Source: Rhizobium sp. PDO1-076 (lineage in GTDB: Bacteria; Pseudomonadota; Alphaproteobacteria; Rhizobiales; Rhizobiaceae). From it: a stretch of 46,992 nt of DNA. The translations under genes were made by a program, and so were the position numbers. Where the stretch lies: NCBI RefSeq assembly GCF_000247475.1, contig NZ_AHZC01000155.1, positions 1 through 46,992 of the forward strand, read 5' to 3'. Positions within the stretch are counted from its first letter, which is position 1; each line of letters begins with the position of its first letter. Shown piece by piece: positions 21,234-29,527 of this stretch. The notes under the pieces are model-generated. The model was given only the letters and a program-made list of their open reading frames with translations, had not been told where the DNA came from and did no database searches.

Positions 21234-21425
21234 CAATCTCTCCCGTCGCAGGCCGCATGCTGCTGCCGATCCCGGCAGCAGTCCTCAAGCCATAACGCAA
21301 AAGTGCGGACGAGACGACCCATGCAAGCGCATCATCCCCGGCTGTCCGCAGTCGTCTGCGGACACCGAGCGGGACCAGCGCCATCGCTGACCGAAGGCAG
21401 GATCATTGCCCCCGATCAGGTCAAG

Positions 21426-22109
21426 TCAGGGAATGATCTTGTAGCCGCCATTCTCTGTGACCAGGATTTCGGCGTTTGACGGGTCCCGCTCGATCTTCTG
21501 GCGCAGGCGGTAGACATGGGTTTCCAGCGTGTGGGTGGTGACGCCGGAATTATAGCCCCAGACCTCTTCGAGCAGCACGTCACGCGTCACCACCTTCTGG
21601 CCGGCGCGATAGAGATAGCGGATGATCGCCGATTCCTTTTCGGTCAGGCGGATCTTCTTGCCGTCGTCGGTGGTCAGCAGCTTCTGGCTCGGCTTGAACA
21701 GATAGGGCCCGACGCCGAAGGTCGCGTCTTCGCTCTGCTCGAACTGGCGCAACTGGGCGCGGATGCGGGCGAGCAGCACGGCAAAGCGGAACGGCTTGGT
21801 GACATAATCATTGGCGCCGGCTTCCAGGCCGAGGATCGTGTCGGAATCGGTATCGTGGCCGGTCAGCATGATCACCGGCGACTTGAAGCCGCCCTTGCGC
21901 AACAGCTTGACCGCCTCGCGGCCGTCCATGTCCGGCAGGCCGACATCCATGATCAGCAGGTCGACCTGGCTGGTCTTTGCCGTCTGCATGGCGCGCGTGG
22001 CATTGTTTTCCTGCAGAAGCTGGAACTCTTCATAGTGCGAGAGCTGTTCGACCAGGATCTGCCTTAGATCCTCGTCGTCATCCACGAGCAGAATGGTCCG
22101 CGCCGTCAT
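21426..22109 (-). CDS. cenR: OmpR-family response regulator, CenR type
   Basis: 227 residues. The receiver domain has the acidic triad VDDDED, the phospho-acceptor Asp55 (LLIMDVGLPDMDG) and the conserved Lys in YVTKPF. The winged-helix domain contains IRLTEKESAIIRYLYRAG and VTTHTLETHVYRLRQKI. The linker and the LTEKE and GYNSGVTTHTLETH segments match, from memory, the Caulobacter CenR family, an essential cell-envelope regulator in Alphaproteobacteria. No histidine kinase is adjacent; in this family the kinase CenK is usually encoded elsewhere. Confidence 0.85.
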   Translation of the reverse strand: MTARTILLVDDDEDLRQILVEQLSHYEEFQLLQENNATRAMQTAKTSQVDLLIMDVGLPDMDGREAVKLLRKGGFKSPVIMLTGHDTDSDTILGLEAGANDYVTKPFRFAVLLARIRAQLRQFEQSEDATFGVGPYLFKPSQKLLTTDDGKKIRLTEKESAIIRYLYRAGQKVVTRDVLLEEVWGYNSGVTTHTLETHVYRLRQKIERDPSNAEILVTENGGYKIIP

Positions 22110-22235
22110 CCTTGATCCTTCCAGATTGGGTCGTATTTTCGAAGGCTTATGCTCTTATCTTCAGGCAATTATGGCTTTGCCGAAACATATGAAGTGCTAT
22201 GAATACAACATTCTTCACGAACAAGGCAAAATCTC

Positions 22236-22793
22236 GTGAATGTGAGAGCCGACAAGCCGAAAATTCCCGAAAAGACGCTGCGCCGCCTGCTTGTTCGTCG
22301 GGCGCCGACCGGCAAGAGCCAGGCGATCCTCCAGGCCGGCCCCTTGCGCCTGCGCGCCGCCATCGGCCGCTCGGCCACCACCAGCCGCAAGCGCGAAGGC
22401 GACGGCGCAACCCCGATTGCGACGATGAAACTCGTCTCCGGCTACCTGCGCGGCGACCGGGTGCGCGAGCCGAAGACCGCCTTGCCGATGCAGCGCGTCA
22501 GCGCCAACATGCTCTGGTGCGACGCGTCCGGCCATGCCAGCTACAATCGCCCGGTCAAGGCGCCGTTCCGGCCGAGCCACGAACGTCTGATGCGCGATGA
22601 CGAACTCTACGACCTCTGTATCGTTCTCGACTGGAACCTGTCTTCCCGCAAGCGCGGCTGTGGCTCGGCCATCTTCTTCCACATAGCCCGTCCCGGCTAT
22701 CAACCGACGGAAGGCTGCGTCGCACTCCATCCGCGCGACATGCGCCGCCTTCTGCCTTATCTGACGGCAAGAACCAGCCTTCAGGTTCTCTGA
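22236..22793 (+). CDS. L,D-transpeptidase-fold (YkuD) protein
   Basis: 185 residues starting at a GTG (MNVRADKPKIPE). The YkuD catalytic region is visible: IGRSATTSRKREGDGATPIA early, and HIARPGYQPTEGCVALHP late, with the catalytic Cys preceded by the conserved His and Gly. These enzymes form L,D cross-links in peptidoglycan or attach proteins to it. There is no signal peptide or membrane anchor, so if it acts on peptidoglycan its export is unexplained; many small family members of this kind are of unknown role. It is divergent from the CenR-type regulator, sharing a 126-base promoter region. Confidence 0.85.
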   Translation: MNVRADKPKIPEKTLRRLLVRRAPTGKSQAILQAGPLRLRAAIGRSATTSRKREGDGATPIATMKLVSGYLRGDRVREPKTALPMQRVSANMLWCDASGHASYNRPVKAPFRPSHERLMRDDELYDLCIVLDWNLSSRKRGCGSAIFFHIARPGYQPTEGCVALHPRDMRRLLPYLTARTSLQVL

Positions 22794-22985
22794 CAGCACG
22801 ATCAGCCAAATTGCATCGCACTGCCCTTTCATTGGCCGGCAACCTTCCTAAGTAGGGAATTGGAAACAGAGGCATGCCCCTTGTCACGGCCCGATTCCGA
22901 CTGCTGGATAAACCGCGCCAGCACGAACCATTTCCGAAGACCTCCGCCGTCTTCAATCGCCCGATACTTCATGGAGATTTCACCG

Positions 22986-23816
22986 ATGACAGAACAAACC
23001 CATATTACCCTGAACGATGGCAACAGCATTCCCCAGGTTGGCCTTGGCGTCTGGCAGACCCCGAATGACGAGGCCGCTCCCGCGGTCAAGGCGGCACTCG
23101 AGGCCGGCTATCGCCATGTCGATACGGCGGCGGTCTATGAAAACGAGGAAGGTGTTGGCAGCGGCATAAAGCAGTCGGGCGTCGCCCGCGGCGAGATCTT
23201 CCTCACCACCAAACTCTGGAACGTCGACCAGGGCTACGAGCAGACCCTCAAGGCCTTTGATGCCAGCCTGAAGCGTCTCGGCACCGACTATGTCGACCTT
23301 TACCTGATCCACTGGCCGTCGGCCCATCGCGGCTTGTTCGTCGATACCTGGAAGGCTTTCATCAAACTCAAGGAAGAAGGCCGGGCAAAATCGATCGGCG
23401 TCTCGAATTTTTATCCCGAGCACCTGGAAAAGATCATCGGCGAGACGGGCGTCGTGCCTGTCATCAACCAGATCGAACTGCATCCAGACTTCCAGCAGAA
23501 AACGACGCGCGCCTTCCATGACAAGCGCAAGATCGCGACCCAGTCCTGGAGCCCACTTGGTCAGGGCAAGCTGCTGAACAACCCGGTCATCGGCAAGATT
23601 GCCGCGCGTCTCGGCCGCACGCCGGCACAGGTAATCATCCGCTGGCATATCGACAACGGCCTCGTGGTCATTCCGAAGTCCGTCACGCCATCGCGTATCG
23701 TCGAAAACTTCAAGGTCTTCGACTTCCAGCTGTCGGGTGACGACGTGGCAGAACTGAACGCGCTGGACGATGCAGGTGCTCGTATCGGCCCGGATCCGAA
23801 GACCGCAACCTTTTGA
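22986..23816 (+). CDS. aldo/keto reductase (2,5-diketo-D-gluconate reductase type)
   Basis: 276 residues starting MTEQTHITLNDGNS. It is an NADPH-dependent (beta/alpha)8 reductase. The catalytic tetrad can be placed: Asp46 and Tyr51 (VDTAAVYENEE), Lys76 (FLTTKLWN) and His109 (YLIHWP). The C-terminal SKV-type cofactor segment is VIPKSVTPSRI. Similarity is to the DkgA/DkgB group, which reduces methylglyoxal and diketogluconate; the physiological substrate here is unknown. The gene stands alone and ends before a strong terminator. Confidence 0.92.
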   Translation: MTEQTHITLNDGNSIPQVGLGVWQTPNDEAAPAVKAALEAGYRHVDTAAVYENEEGVGSGIKQSGVARGEIFLTTKLWNVDQGYEQTLKAFDASLKRLGTDYVDLYLIHWPSAHRGLFVDTWKAFIKLKEEGRAKSIGVSNFYPEHLEKIIGETGVVPVINQIELHPDFQQKTTRAFHDKRKIATQSWSPLGQGKLLNNPVIGKIAARLGRTPAQVIIRWHIDNGLVVIPKSVTPSRIVENFKVFDFQLSGDDVAELNALDDAGARIGPDPKTATF

Positions 23817-23850
23817 TTCACGTGTAACATTTGATTAACCACGACAAGGA

Positions 23851-23875
23851 AAGCGGCCCGGTGGCCGCTTTTTTT
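23851..23875 (+). terminator. intrinsic terminator after the aldo/keto reductase
   Basis: AAGCGGCC (23851-23858) pairs perfectly with GGCCGCTT (23863-23870) around a CGGT loop and is followed by TTTTT. The minus strand lacks an equal T-run, so it serves mainly the plus-strand gene. Confidence 0.93.
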
Positions 23876-23888
23876 GTGTCGTCGGTTT

Positions 23889-24719
23889 CTAGAGGCTGAC
23901 GCAGATCGCGCCGGCGGCCACGATCAGGCAGGCGGCCACCCGCCGGATCGTCAAGTGTTCGCCGAGAAACGCAGCCCCGATCAGGACCGCGAAGACGACA
24001 CTGGTTTCGCGCACCGCCGTCACCAGACCGGCCGGCGCAAAGGAATAGGCGACGACGACGAGGCCATAGGCCATCATCGCGACAACGCCGCCGGCAAACG
24101 CCTTCCAGGTGACGCTGGCGCGAAAATCGATCAGCAAACCACGACGCAGCACGCCATAGGTAATGCAGATCATCACGCCGAACAGGAACAGCACCCACAT
24201 GGCATAGGCAACCGGCTGCTCCACCAGCTTCACGCCCTTGGAATCCACCGTTGAATAGCAGGCGATGATAAAGCCGGTGGCAAGCGCAAACAGCAATGAC
24301 GATGTGGCTGCCCGAGTCTTGCCGAGCGACAGGCTCATGATGCCGGCAGCGACCAGGGCAACGCCCAGCGTCTGGTAGGGCCCCAGCACCTCATGGAAGA
24401 ATAGGAAGCCGCCCAGCGTCACCAGCATCGGCACGGAACCGCGCACGATCGGATAGACCTGGCCCAATTCGCCATGACGGTAGGCTGCCACGAGAAACAG
24501 GCTGTAGCCGACCTGCAGGCCTGCAGAAAGCAGGATGTAGGGCCAGGCAGCCATGTCCGGCAGCGGAAAATAGAACAGAAACGGCAGCGCGATCACGCTG
24601 CCGGCGAGGCTCATCACGGTAATCGACCACAGACGATCGTTTCCGGTGCGCAGGAAGGCGTTCCAGCTCGCATGCAGGATGGCAGCAACCAGGGCAAGAC
24701 CAATGGCGATCGCGCTCAT
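23889..24719 (-). CDS. EamA/DMT-family transporter
   Basis: 276 residues from MSAIAIGLALVAAILH. Ten transmembrane helices in two EamA repeats are evident (for example AAILHASWNAFLRTG at the start of the first and AGGVVAMMAYGLVVVAYSFA in the second). It belongs to the drug/metabolite superfamily; the substrate is unknown. Codons further upstream in the frame give an implausible cytosolic extension and are rejected. A set of four 16-base tandem repeats lies about 110-170 bases upstream of its start. It is convergent with the aldo/keto reductase gene. Confidence 0.9.
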   Translation of the reverse strand: MSAIAIGLALVAAILHASWNAFLRTGNDRLWSITVMSLAGSVIALPFLFYFPLPDMAAWPYILLSAGLQVGYSLFLVAAYRHGELGQVYPIVRGSVPMLVTLGGFLFFHEVLGPYQTLGVALVAAGIMSLSLGKTRAATSSLLFALATGFIIACYSTVDSKGVKLVEQPVAYAMWVLFLFGVMICITYGVLRRGLLIDFRASVTWKAFAGGVVAMMAYGLVVVAYSFAPAGLVTAVRETSVVFAVLIGAAFLGEHLTIRRVAACLIVAAGAICVSL

Positions 24720-24828
24720 GCACGCACCGCGCCGGCGCTGGCGATCTTGAAATTCGGCTGGGGCATGGGATGGGTCATCGAGGAGGGTTGCATGACAGTT
24801 TTGTGACGGCGCGACGATAGCGGCTTTG

Positions 24829-24892
24829 CCAGTCTTTGCAATTGCCAGTCTTTGCAATTGTCAGCCTTGGCAATTACCCGTCTTTGCGATTG
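24829..24892. repeat. 16-bp tandem repeat, 4 copies
   Basis: Units are CCAGTCTTTGCAATTG (24829-24844), an identical copy (24845-24860), TCAGCCTTGGCAATTA (24861-24876) and CCCGTCTTTGCGATTG (24877-24892). The first two are perfect and the outer two diverged. It lies between the EamA gene's start and the leuC terminator. It may be a variable-number repeat in the EamA promoter region. Confidence 0.9.
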
Positions 24893-24909
24893 CACCTCGA
24901 CACAACCGC

Positions 24910-24945
24910 AAAAAAGAAGCCGCCCGCATCGCTGCGGACGGCTTT
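24910..24945 (-). terminator. intrinsic terminator of leuC
   Basis: On the minus strand AAGCCGTCCGCA pairs with TGCGGGCGGCTT (one mismatch) around a 4-base loop and is followed by CTTTTTTGCGG. It lies about 25 bases after the leuC stop. Confidence 0.85.
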
Positions 24946-24969
24946 TGAAGTCACGAGTTCGGCTCCGCC

Positions 24970-26379
24970 TTACTTCCAGTCGCGGATATCGACGAAGTGT
25001 CCGGCAACGGCGGCGGCAGCGGCCATGGCCGGCGACACCAGATGCGTGCGGCCCTTGAAGCCCTGGCGGCCTTCAAAATTGCGGTTCGAGGTCGAGGCGC
25101 AACGCTCGCCCGGCTTCAGCCGGTCGTCGTTCATCGCCAGACACATCGAGCAGCCTGGTTCGCGCCAGTCAAAGCCGGCAGCCTTGAAGATCGTGTCGAG
25201 GCCTTCGGCTTCCGCCTGTTCCTTGACCAGGCCGGAACCCGGAACGATCATCGCCGATACAGTCGAGGCAACCGTCTTGCCTTCGACAACCTTGGCGACT
25301 TCGCGCAGGTCCTCGATGCGGCCATTGGTGCAGGAGCCGATGAACACACGGTCGACAGCGATATCGGTGATCTTCGTGCCCGGCTTCAGACCCATATAGT
25401 CAAGCGCGCGCCACTTGGAGGTGCGCTTGTTCTCGTCCTGGATTTCGTCCGGGTTCGGCACGGCGCCCTGAACCGAGATTACGTCTTCCGGCGAGGAACC
25501 CCAGGAGACGATCGGCGGCAGGCTTGCTGCATCGAGCACGACGACGCGGTCGTAATGGGCGCCTTCGTCGCTCTGCAGCGTCTTCCAGTAGGCGATCGCC
25601 TGTTCCAGCTGTTCACCCTTCGGCGCGCGCGGCTTGCCCTTGATATATTCGAAGGTCTTTTCGTCCGGCGCGATCAGGCCGGCGCGGGCGCCGCCTTCGA
25701 TCGTCATGTTGCAGACGGTCATGCGGCCTTCCATCGACAGCGCGCGGATGGCTTCGCCGGCAAATTCGATGACATGGCCGGTACCGCCGGCGGTGCCGAT
25801 TTCGCCGATGATCGCAAGGATGATGTCCTTGGCGGTGACATGCTCCGGCAGAACGCCATCGACACGCACCAGCATGTTCTTCGCCTTCTTCTGGATCAGC
25901 GTCTGGGTGGCGAGCACATGTTCGACCTCGGACGTGCCGATACCATGCGCCAATGCCCCAAAGGCACCATGTGTCGAGGTGTGGCTGTCGCCGCAGACAA
26001 TGGTCATGCCCGGCAGGGTGAAGCCCTGTTCCGGGCCGACGATGTGCACGATGCCCTGGCGCTTGTCGCTGGCCGAATAATATTCGACGCCGAACTCTGC
26101 GGCATTGGTGGCCAGCGCCTCGACCTGGATGCGGCTTTCCTCGTTCTTGATGCCGAGATGGCGATCCGGCGAGGTCGGAACGTTGTGGTCAACGACAGCG
26201 AGCGTCTTTTCCGGTGCACGGACCTTGCGGCCGGCCATGCGCAGGCCTTCGAAGGCTTGCGGGCTCGTCACTTCGTGAACGAGGTGACGATCAATGTAGA
26301 GAAGACAGGTTCCGTCGTCCTGCTGATCGACCATGTGGTCGTCCCAGATCTTGTCGTAAAGGGTACGCGGTGCGCTCAT
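24970..26379 (-). CDS. leuC: 3-isopropylmalate dehydratase large subunit
   Basis: 469 residues from [15 protein letters not shown]. With LeuD it isomerises 2- to 3-isopropylmalate in leucine synthesis and carries a [4Fe-4S] cluster. Cluster ligands lie in [14 protein letters not shown] and in GCSMCLAMN. The substrate region [20 protein letters not shown] is complete. Length and start agree with the family, and a longer frame upstream (to 26433) is not needed. leuD and leuB are not in the window. I see no leader peptide or attenuator upstream. Confidence 0.97.
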   Translation of the reverse strand: MSAPRTLYDKIWDDHMVDQQDDGTCLLYIDRHLVHEVTSPQAFEGLRMAGRKVRAPEKTLAVVDHNVPTSPDRHLGIKNEESRIQVEALATNAAEFGVEYYSASDKRQGIVHIVGPEQGFTLPGMTIVCGDSHTSTHGAFGALAHGIGTSEVEHVLATQTLIQKKAKNMLVRVDGVLPEHVTAKDIILAIIGEIGTAGGTGHVIEFAGEAIRALSMEGRMTVCNMTIEGGARAGLIAPDEKTFEYIKGKPRAPKGEQLEQAIAYWKTLQSDEGAHYDRVVVLDAASLPPIVSWGSSPEDVISVQGAVPNPDEIQDENKRTSKWRALDYMGLKPGTKITDIAVDRVFIGSCTNGRIEDLREVAKVVEGKTVASTVSAMIVPGSGLVKEQAEAEGLDTIFKAAGFDWREPGCSMCLAMNDDRLKPGERCASTSNRNFEGRQGFKGRTHLVSPAMAAAAAVAGHFVDIRDWK

Positions 26380-26768
26380 GGCTGGTATATCCGTGTGAAG
26401 ATGAATGATGGCAATCGGGCGTGTGGTCGCCAAACGGCAAACCGGCGTTACGGCGTCTTAAAGTAGACGGCTGTTGAGCGCCCCGGAGACGCGCGCGAAG
26501 AAACGTGCCGGCAGACGCTTATGGTCTTGCAGCACGAAAATGTCTGGCGCGAGGCATCCGAATTTCGATCCCATGGGCGCTTCTTTAGCAGTTTTTCGAG
26601 GCGTCGGCAATGCGCCAGTGTCTGCCAACATGCATCCCGCAGTATTGGGGGGGCGCGGAAGATTGCCGCAGGACGATGACTTGAACTGGCCGACCTATTT
26701 CCCAACTGTCATAAAGTATTCGCGCAAACATGCGTTGATCTGCCGTTCGAACACCGGAAGGAGCATTT
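26380..26768. other. divergent intergenic region leuC/ppk2
   Basis: 389 bases without a supported gene; frames on both strands have arginine/serine-rich or mixed character and no ribosome binding sites. It must hold the leuC and ppk2 promoters. A CTGTCAT half-site (26706-26712), resembling half of a Pho box, lies 57 bases before the ppk2 start. Confidence 0.5.
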
Positions 26769-27674
26769 ATGTCCGCGCCCACGCATGACGATGTCAACCG
26801 CATTAAGAACGAGATCATCGACAGCTTCGACGAAGAGCTTGAGCTTGAGATGGAAGAAGAACGGCTGGACGAACTCGTCGCCGAGGGCCTGTCTGAGCCG
26901 ACCATCGACCGCAAGGTCTATTTCCGCGAACTGTTCAAGCTGCAGCACGAACTCGTGCGGCTGCAGGATTGGGTGCATTACAAGAAGCTCAAGGTCGTGC
27001 TGCTGTTCGAGGGCCGCGATTCCGCCGGCAAGGGCGGCGCGATCAAGCGGGTGACGCAGCGCCTCAATCCGCGCGTCTGCCGCGTCGTGGCACTGCCGGC
27101 CCCGACCGAACGCGAACGCAGCCAGTGGTATTTCCAGCGCTACGTCAATCATCTGCCGACGGCCGGCGAAATGGTGATGTTCGACCGCTCCTGGTACAAC
27201 CGCGCCGGTGTCGAACGGGTCATGGGTTTCTGTAGCCAGGACGAACTGGAAGAGTTTTTCCGCTCTGTGCCGGAATTCGAGCGCATGCTGGCCCGCTCCG
27301 GCATCATCCTGTTGAAATACTGGTTCTCGATTACCGACGAGGAGCAGGAATTCCGCTTCCGCATGCGCATCAACGATCCGTTGAAGCAGTGGAAATTGTC
27401 ACCGATGGACCTGCAGAGCCGCATCCATTGGGAGGAATATACCAAGGCCAAGGAAGAGATGCTCGAGCGCACCCATATTCCCGAGGCGCCGTGGTGGGTC
27501 GTCCAGGCCGTGGACAAGAAGAAGGCGCGGCTGAACATGATCAGCCATCTGCTCGGCCAGATCCCTTACGAAAGCGTGCCGAAGGAAGAGGTCGTGCTGC
27601 CGGATCGGGTGCGCAAGAGCGACTATCTGCGTCATCCGGTACCGCAGGAGATGTATGTGCCGGAGATCTACTGA
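26769..27674 (+). CDS. ppk2: polyphosphate kinase 2
   Basis: 301 residues, preceded by GGAAGGAG. PPK2 enzymes use inorganic polyphosphate to phosphorylate nucleoside diphosphates. The P-loop is GRDSAGKGG (82-90), Walker B is MVMFDRSWYNR (135-145), and the lid-type segment is HIPEAPWWVVQAVDKKKARL. Residues 10-60 form an acidic helical N-terminal extension (DEELELEMEEERLDEL). The overall form matches the one-domain class I enzymes; the Sinorhizobium homologue is characterised as acting on ADP and GDP, which I take to apply by homology. It stands alone and converges on the ABC permease gene. Confidence 0.93.
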   Translation: MSAPTHDDVNRIKNEIIDSFDEELELEMEEERLDELVAEGLSEPTIDRKVYFRELFKLQHELVRLQDWVHYKKLKVVLLFEGRDSAGKGGAIKRVTQRLNPRVCRVVALPAPTERERSQWYFQRYVNHLPTAGEMVMFDRSWYNRAGVERVMGFCSQDELEEFFRSVPEFERMLARSGIILLKYWFSITDEEQEFRFRMRINDPLKQWKLSPMDLQSRIHWEEYTKAKEEMLERTHIPEAPWWVVQAVDKKKARLNMISHLLGQIPYESVPKEEVVLPDRVRKSDYLRHPVPQEMYVPEIY

Positions 27675-27676
27675 CC

Positions 27677-27723
27677 GGGGTGAGCACCCCGCCGGACGCT
27701 GAAGCGAATTCTTCGGCGTCCGG
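27677..27723. terminator. paired hairpins between convergent genes
   Basis: Two stems follow the ppk2 stop: GGGGT-GAGC-ACCCC (27677-27690), and CCGGACGCTGAAG with CTTCGGCGTCCGG (27692-27723, one mismatch, 6-base loop). Neither is followed by a T-run, so they may be Rho-aided or RNA-stabilising and could serve both strands. Confidence 0.6.
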
Positions 27724-27729
27724 AATACG

Positions 27730-28551
27730 CTAGCGCTCCGCTCGCGAGCGCATGCGCTTTTCGAAGCCGCGTAGCATCAGTGACAAGCCGATCGTCAGCA
27801 CCAGATAGACATAGGCGACGATCGAATAGGTTTCGAAAAAGCGGAACGAGCCCGACGCATAGACCTTGCCCATCTGGGTAATGTCGGCGACGCCAAGCAC
27901 CGAGACCAGCGATGAATCCTTGACCATGGCGACAAAATCGTTCGACAGCGGCGGAAAGATCACTCGGATCGCCTGCGGAAAGACGACGAGGCGGAACCGC
28001 TGGCCACGACTGAGACCGAGGGCCTTTGCCGCTTCGATCTGGCCCTTGTCGATCGACTGGATGCCGGCCCGGAAGATCTCGGCGATGAAGGCCGAGTAAC
28101 CGATCATCAGCGCGATGATCGCCCGCCACATCAGTGAAACATCGCGCACCACCATAGGCTCCAGATAGCCGGCGGTCGTCAGCGGCGAGACGATGAGGTT
28201 GTAGAGCGCGACAAAGCCCGGCGCGCCGACAAAGGCGACATAAAACAGCAGGACGAGGATCGGCACGCCGCGCACCACCTCGACATAGAAGCGGGCGATC
28301 TGGCGCAGCACCACGCTGTCGGCCATGCCGAGCAGCGCGATCATCAACCCGAGCGTGGTCGCCAGCAGAAACCCGGTCAGCGTGACGAACACCGTGACCC
28401 AGATGCCTTGGGCGATCGTGTTGAACACTTGCGTGTACAGATCGCTGAACACGATGACGAGGCCGACCACGACGGCCAGCACGATAAAGGCGACCAACCA
28501 CCAGGGTCGGTCGCCCTTCTGATTGCCTTGCGGCAGGGTCTGAAAGCTCAT
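27730..28551 (-). CDS. amino-acid ABC transporter permease
   Basis: 273 residues of the HisM/GlnP permease family, with about five or six transmembrane helices. The ATPase-docking EAA loop is EAAKALGLSRGQRFRLVVFP followed by QAIR. The family's IARFYVEVVRGVPILV and DSSLVSVLGVADI segments are present. It starts 37 bases after the substrate-binding-protein gene's stop and is probably co-transcribed with it. No ATPase gene is adjacent, so the transporter must borrow one encoded elsewhere. The substrate is a polar amino acid at best guess. Confidence 0.93.
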   Translation of the reverse strand: MSFQTLPQGNQKGDRPWWLVAFIVLAVVVGLVIVFSDLYTQVFNTIAQGIWVTVFVTLTGFLLATTLGLMIALLGMADSVVLRQIARFYVEVVRGVPILVLLFYVAFVGAPGFVALYNLIVSPLTTAGYLEPMVVRDVSLMWRAIIALMIGYSAFIAEIFRAGIQSIDKGQIEAAKALGLSRGQRFRLVVFPQAIRVIFPPLSNDFVAMVKDSSLVSVLGVADITQMGKVYASGSFRFFETYSIVAYVYLVLTIGLSLMLRGFEKRMRSRAER

Positions 28552-28588
28552 CAGCCGGCGATCCTGTCGCGGTTTCTGGCAAGTGGAC

Positions 28589-29386
28589 TCATTCGCCCAT
28601 CTTGTAGTCGAGGAACCACTTCTTGTTCAGCGCATCAAACGTGCCGTCGGCCTTCAGCGCCGCAATCGCGGCGTTGATCGGCTGAACCAGATCGGAGCCC
28701 TTCGGGTAGATGAAGCCGAAGTCCTCGGCGCCGAGCGCGCCGCCGACGACCTTCAGGCCACCCTGGGACGCATCGACATAACCCTTGGCTGCGACGCTAT
28801 CGGTCAGGACCAGATCGACGTCGCCGGCCTTGAGCGCCTGCACCGTGGCGCCGAAGGTTTCGAACAGCTTGATGCGCGGGTTCTGTTCGTTGCCGTCGAG
28901 GATCTCGTAGACGGCGGTGTAGAATGGCGAGGTGCCCGGCTGCGCGCCGACCAGACCGTCGGTCAGGGCCGCGAAGCTCTTGGCATCGGTAAAGCGCGCC
29001 TCGTCGCCGCGCACCAGCATGAACTGCTCGGATCGCATGTAGGGATCGGAGAAGTCGACCTTCTCCTTGCGGTCGTCCTTGATGGTGATGCCGGTCATCC
29101 CGAGATTGTACTGATCGTCGGACACTGCCTGGATCATCGCGTCCCAGGAGGTGTTCTGGTATTCGACCTTGAAGTTCAGCCGCTTGGCGATCTCGTTCAT
29201 CGCGTCATATTCCCAGCCGATCGCCTGGCCGGACTTCGGATCGACAAACTGCAGCGGCGGATAGGCGTTTTCGGTGACGACGACGACCGTCTTGCCGCCG
29301 AGATCCGGCAGGTCGGCAGCCGAAGCTGCGAGCGGTGCGAGCACGAGGGCGGACAGACCGGCAACAACAGCGCGGCGAAACAGCAT
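28589..29386 (-). CDS. amino-acid ABC transporter substrate-binding protein
   Basis: 265 residues starting MLFRRAVVAGLSALVLAP, with a signal peptide likely cleaved after AASAA. The mature protein is a family 3 solute-binding protein: VVVTENAYPPLQFVDPKSG, GWEYDAMNEIAKRL, DGLVGAQPGTSPF and DLVLTDSVAAKGYV are typical strands of the polar amino-acid binding fold. It belongs with the permease immediately downstream. The longer frame to 29467 lacks a signal peptide at its own start and is rejected. The ligand cannot be fixed from sequence. Confidence 0.93.
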   Translation of the reverse strand: MLFRRAVVAGLSALVLAPLAASAADLPDLGGKTVVVVTENAYPPLQFVDPKSGQAIGWEYDAMNEIAKRLNFKVEYQNTSWDAMIQAVSDDQYNLGMTGITIKDDRKEKVDFSDPYMRSEQFMLVRGDEARFTDAKSFAALTDGLVGAQPGTSPFYTAVYEILDGNEQNPRIKLFETFGATVQALKAGDVDLVLTDSVAAKGYVDASQGGLKVVGGALGAEDFGFIYPKGSDLVQPINAAIAALKADGTFDALNKKWFLDYKMGE

Positions 29387-29527
29387 GGAACTCTCCTGAA
29401 TTGTGGCAAGGCAGAGTGTCACAGTTTGTTTGGCCAAGGCAAGTGCCGCCTGCCTTTCCAAGTGCATGGTTTCACGGCCCGTATTGGTTGCCAGCGGCCG
29501 ATTTGATCAGCCGCCGGCGTTTAAATC

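Noticed and set aside
23824..23841. GTAA-N7-TTAAC resembling a CtrA box
   Set aside because: Its first half-site is imperfect and it lies between convergent genes, where no promoter is expected.
24820..24895. 16-bp repeats read as a CRISPR or binding-site array
   Set aside because: The units are directly adjacent with no spacers and diverge at the edges, so this is a plain tandem repeat.
26448..26788. Frames on both strands in the leuC/ppk2 gap
   Set aside because: They overlap each other, lack ribosome binding sites and do not resemble proteins; no leucine-codon run suggestive of a leader peptide is seen.
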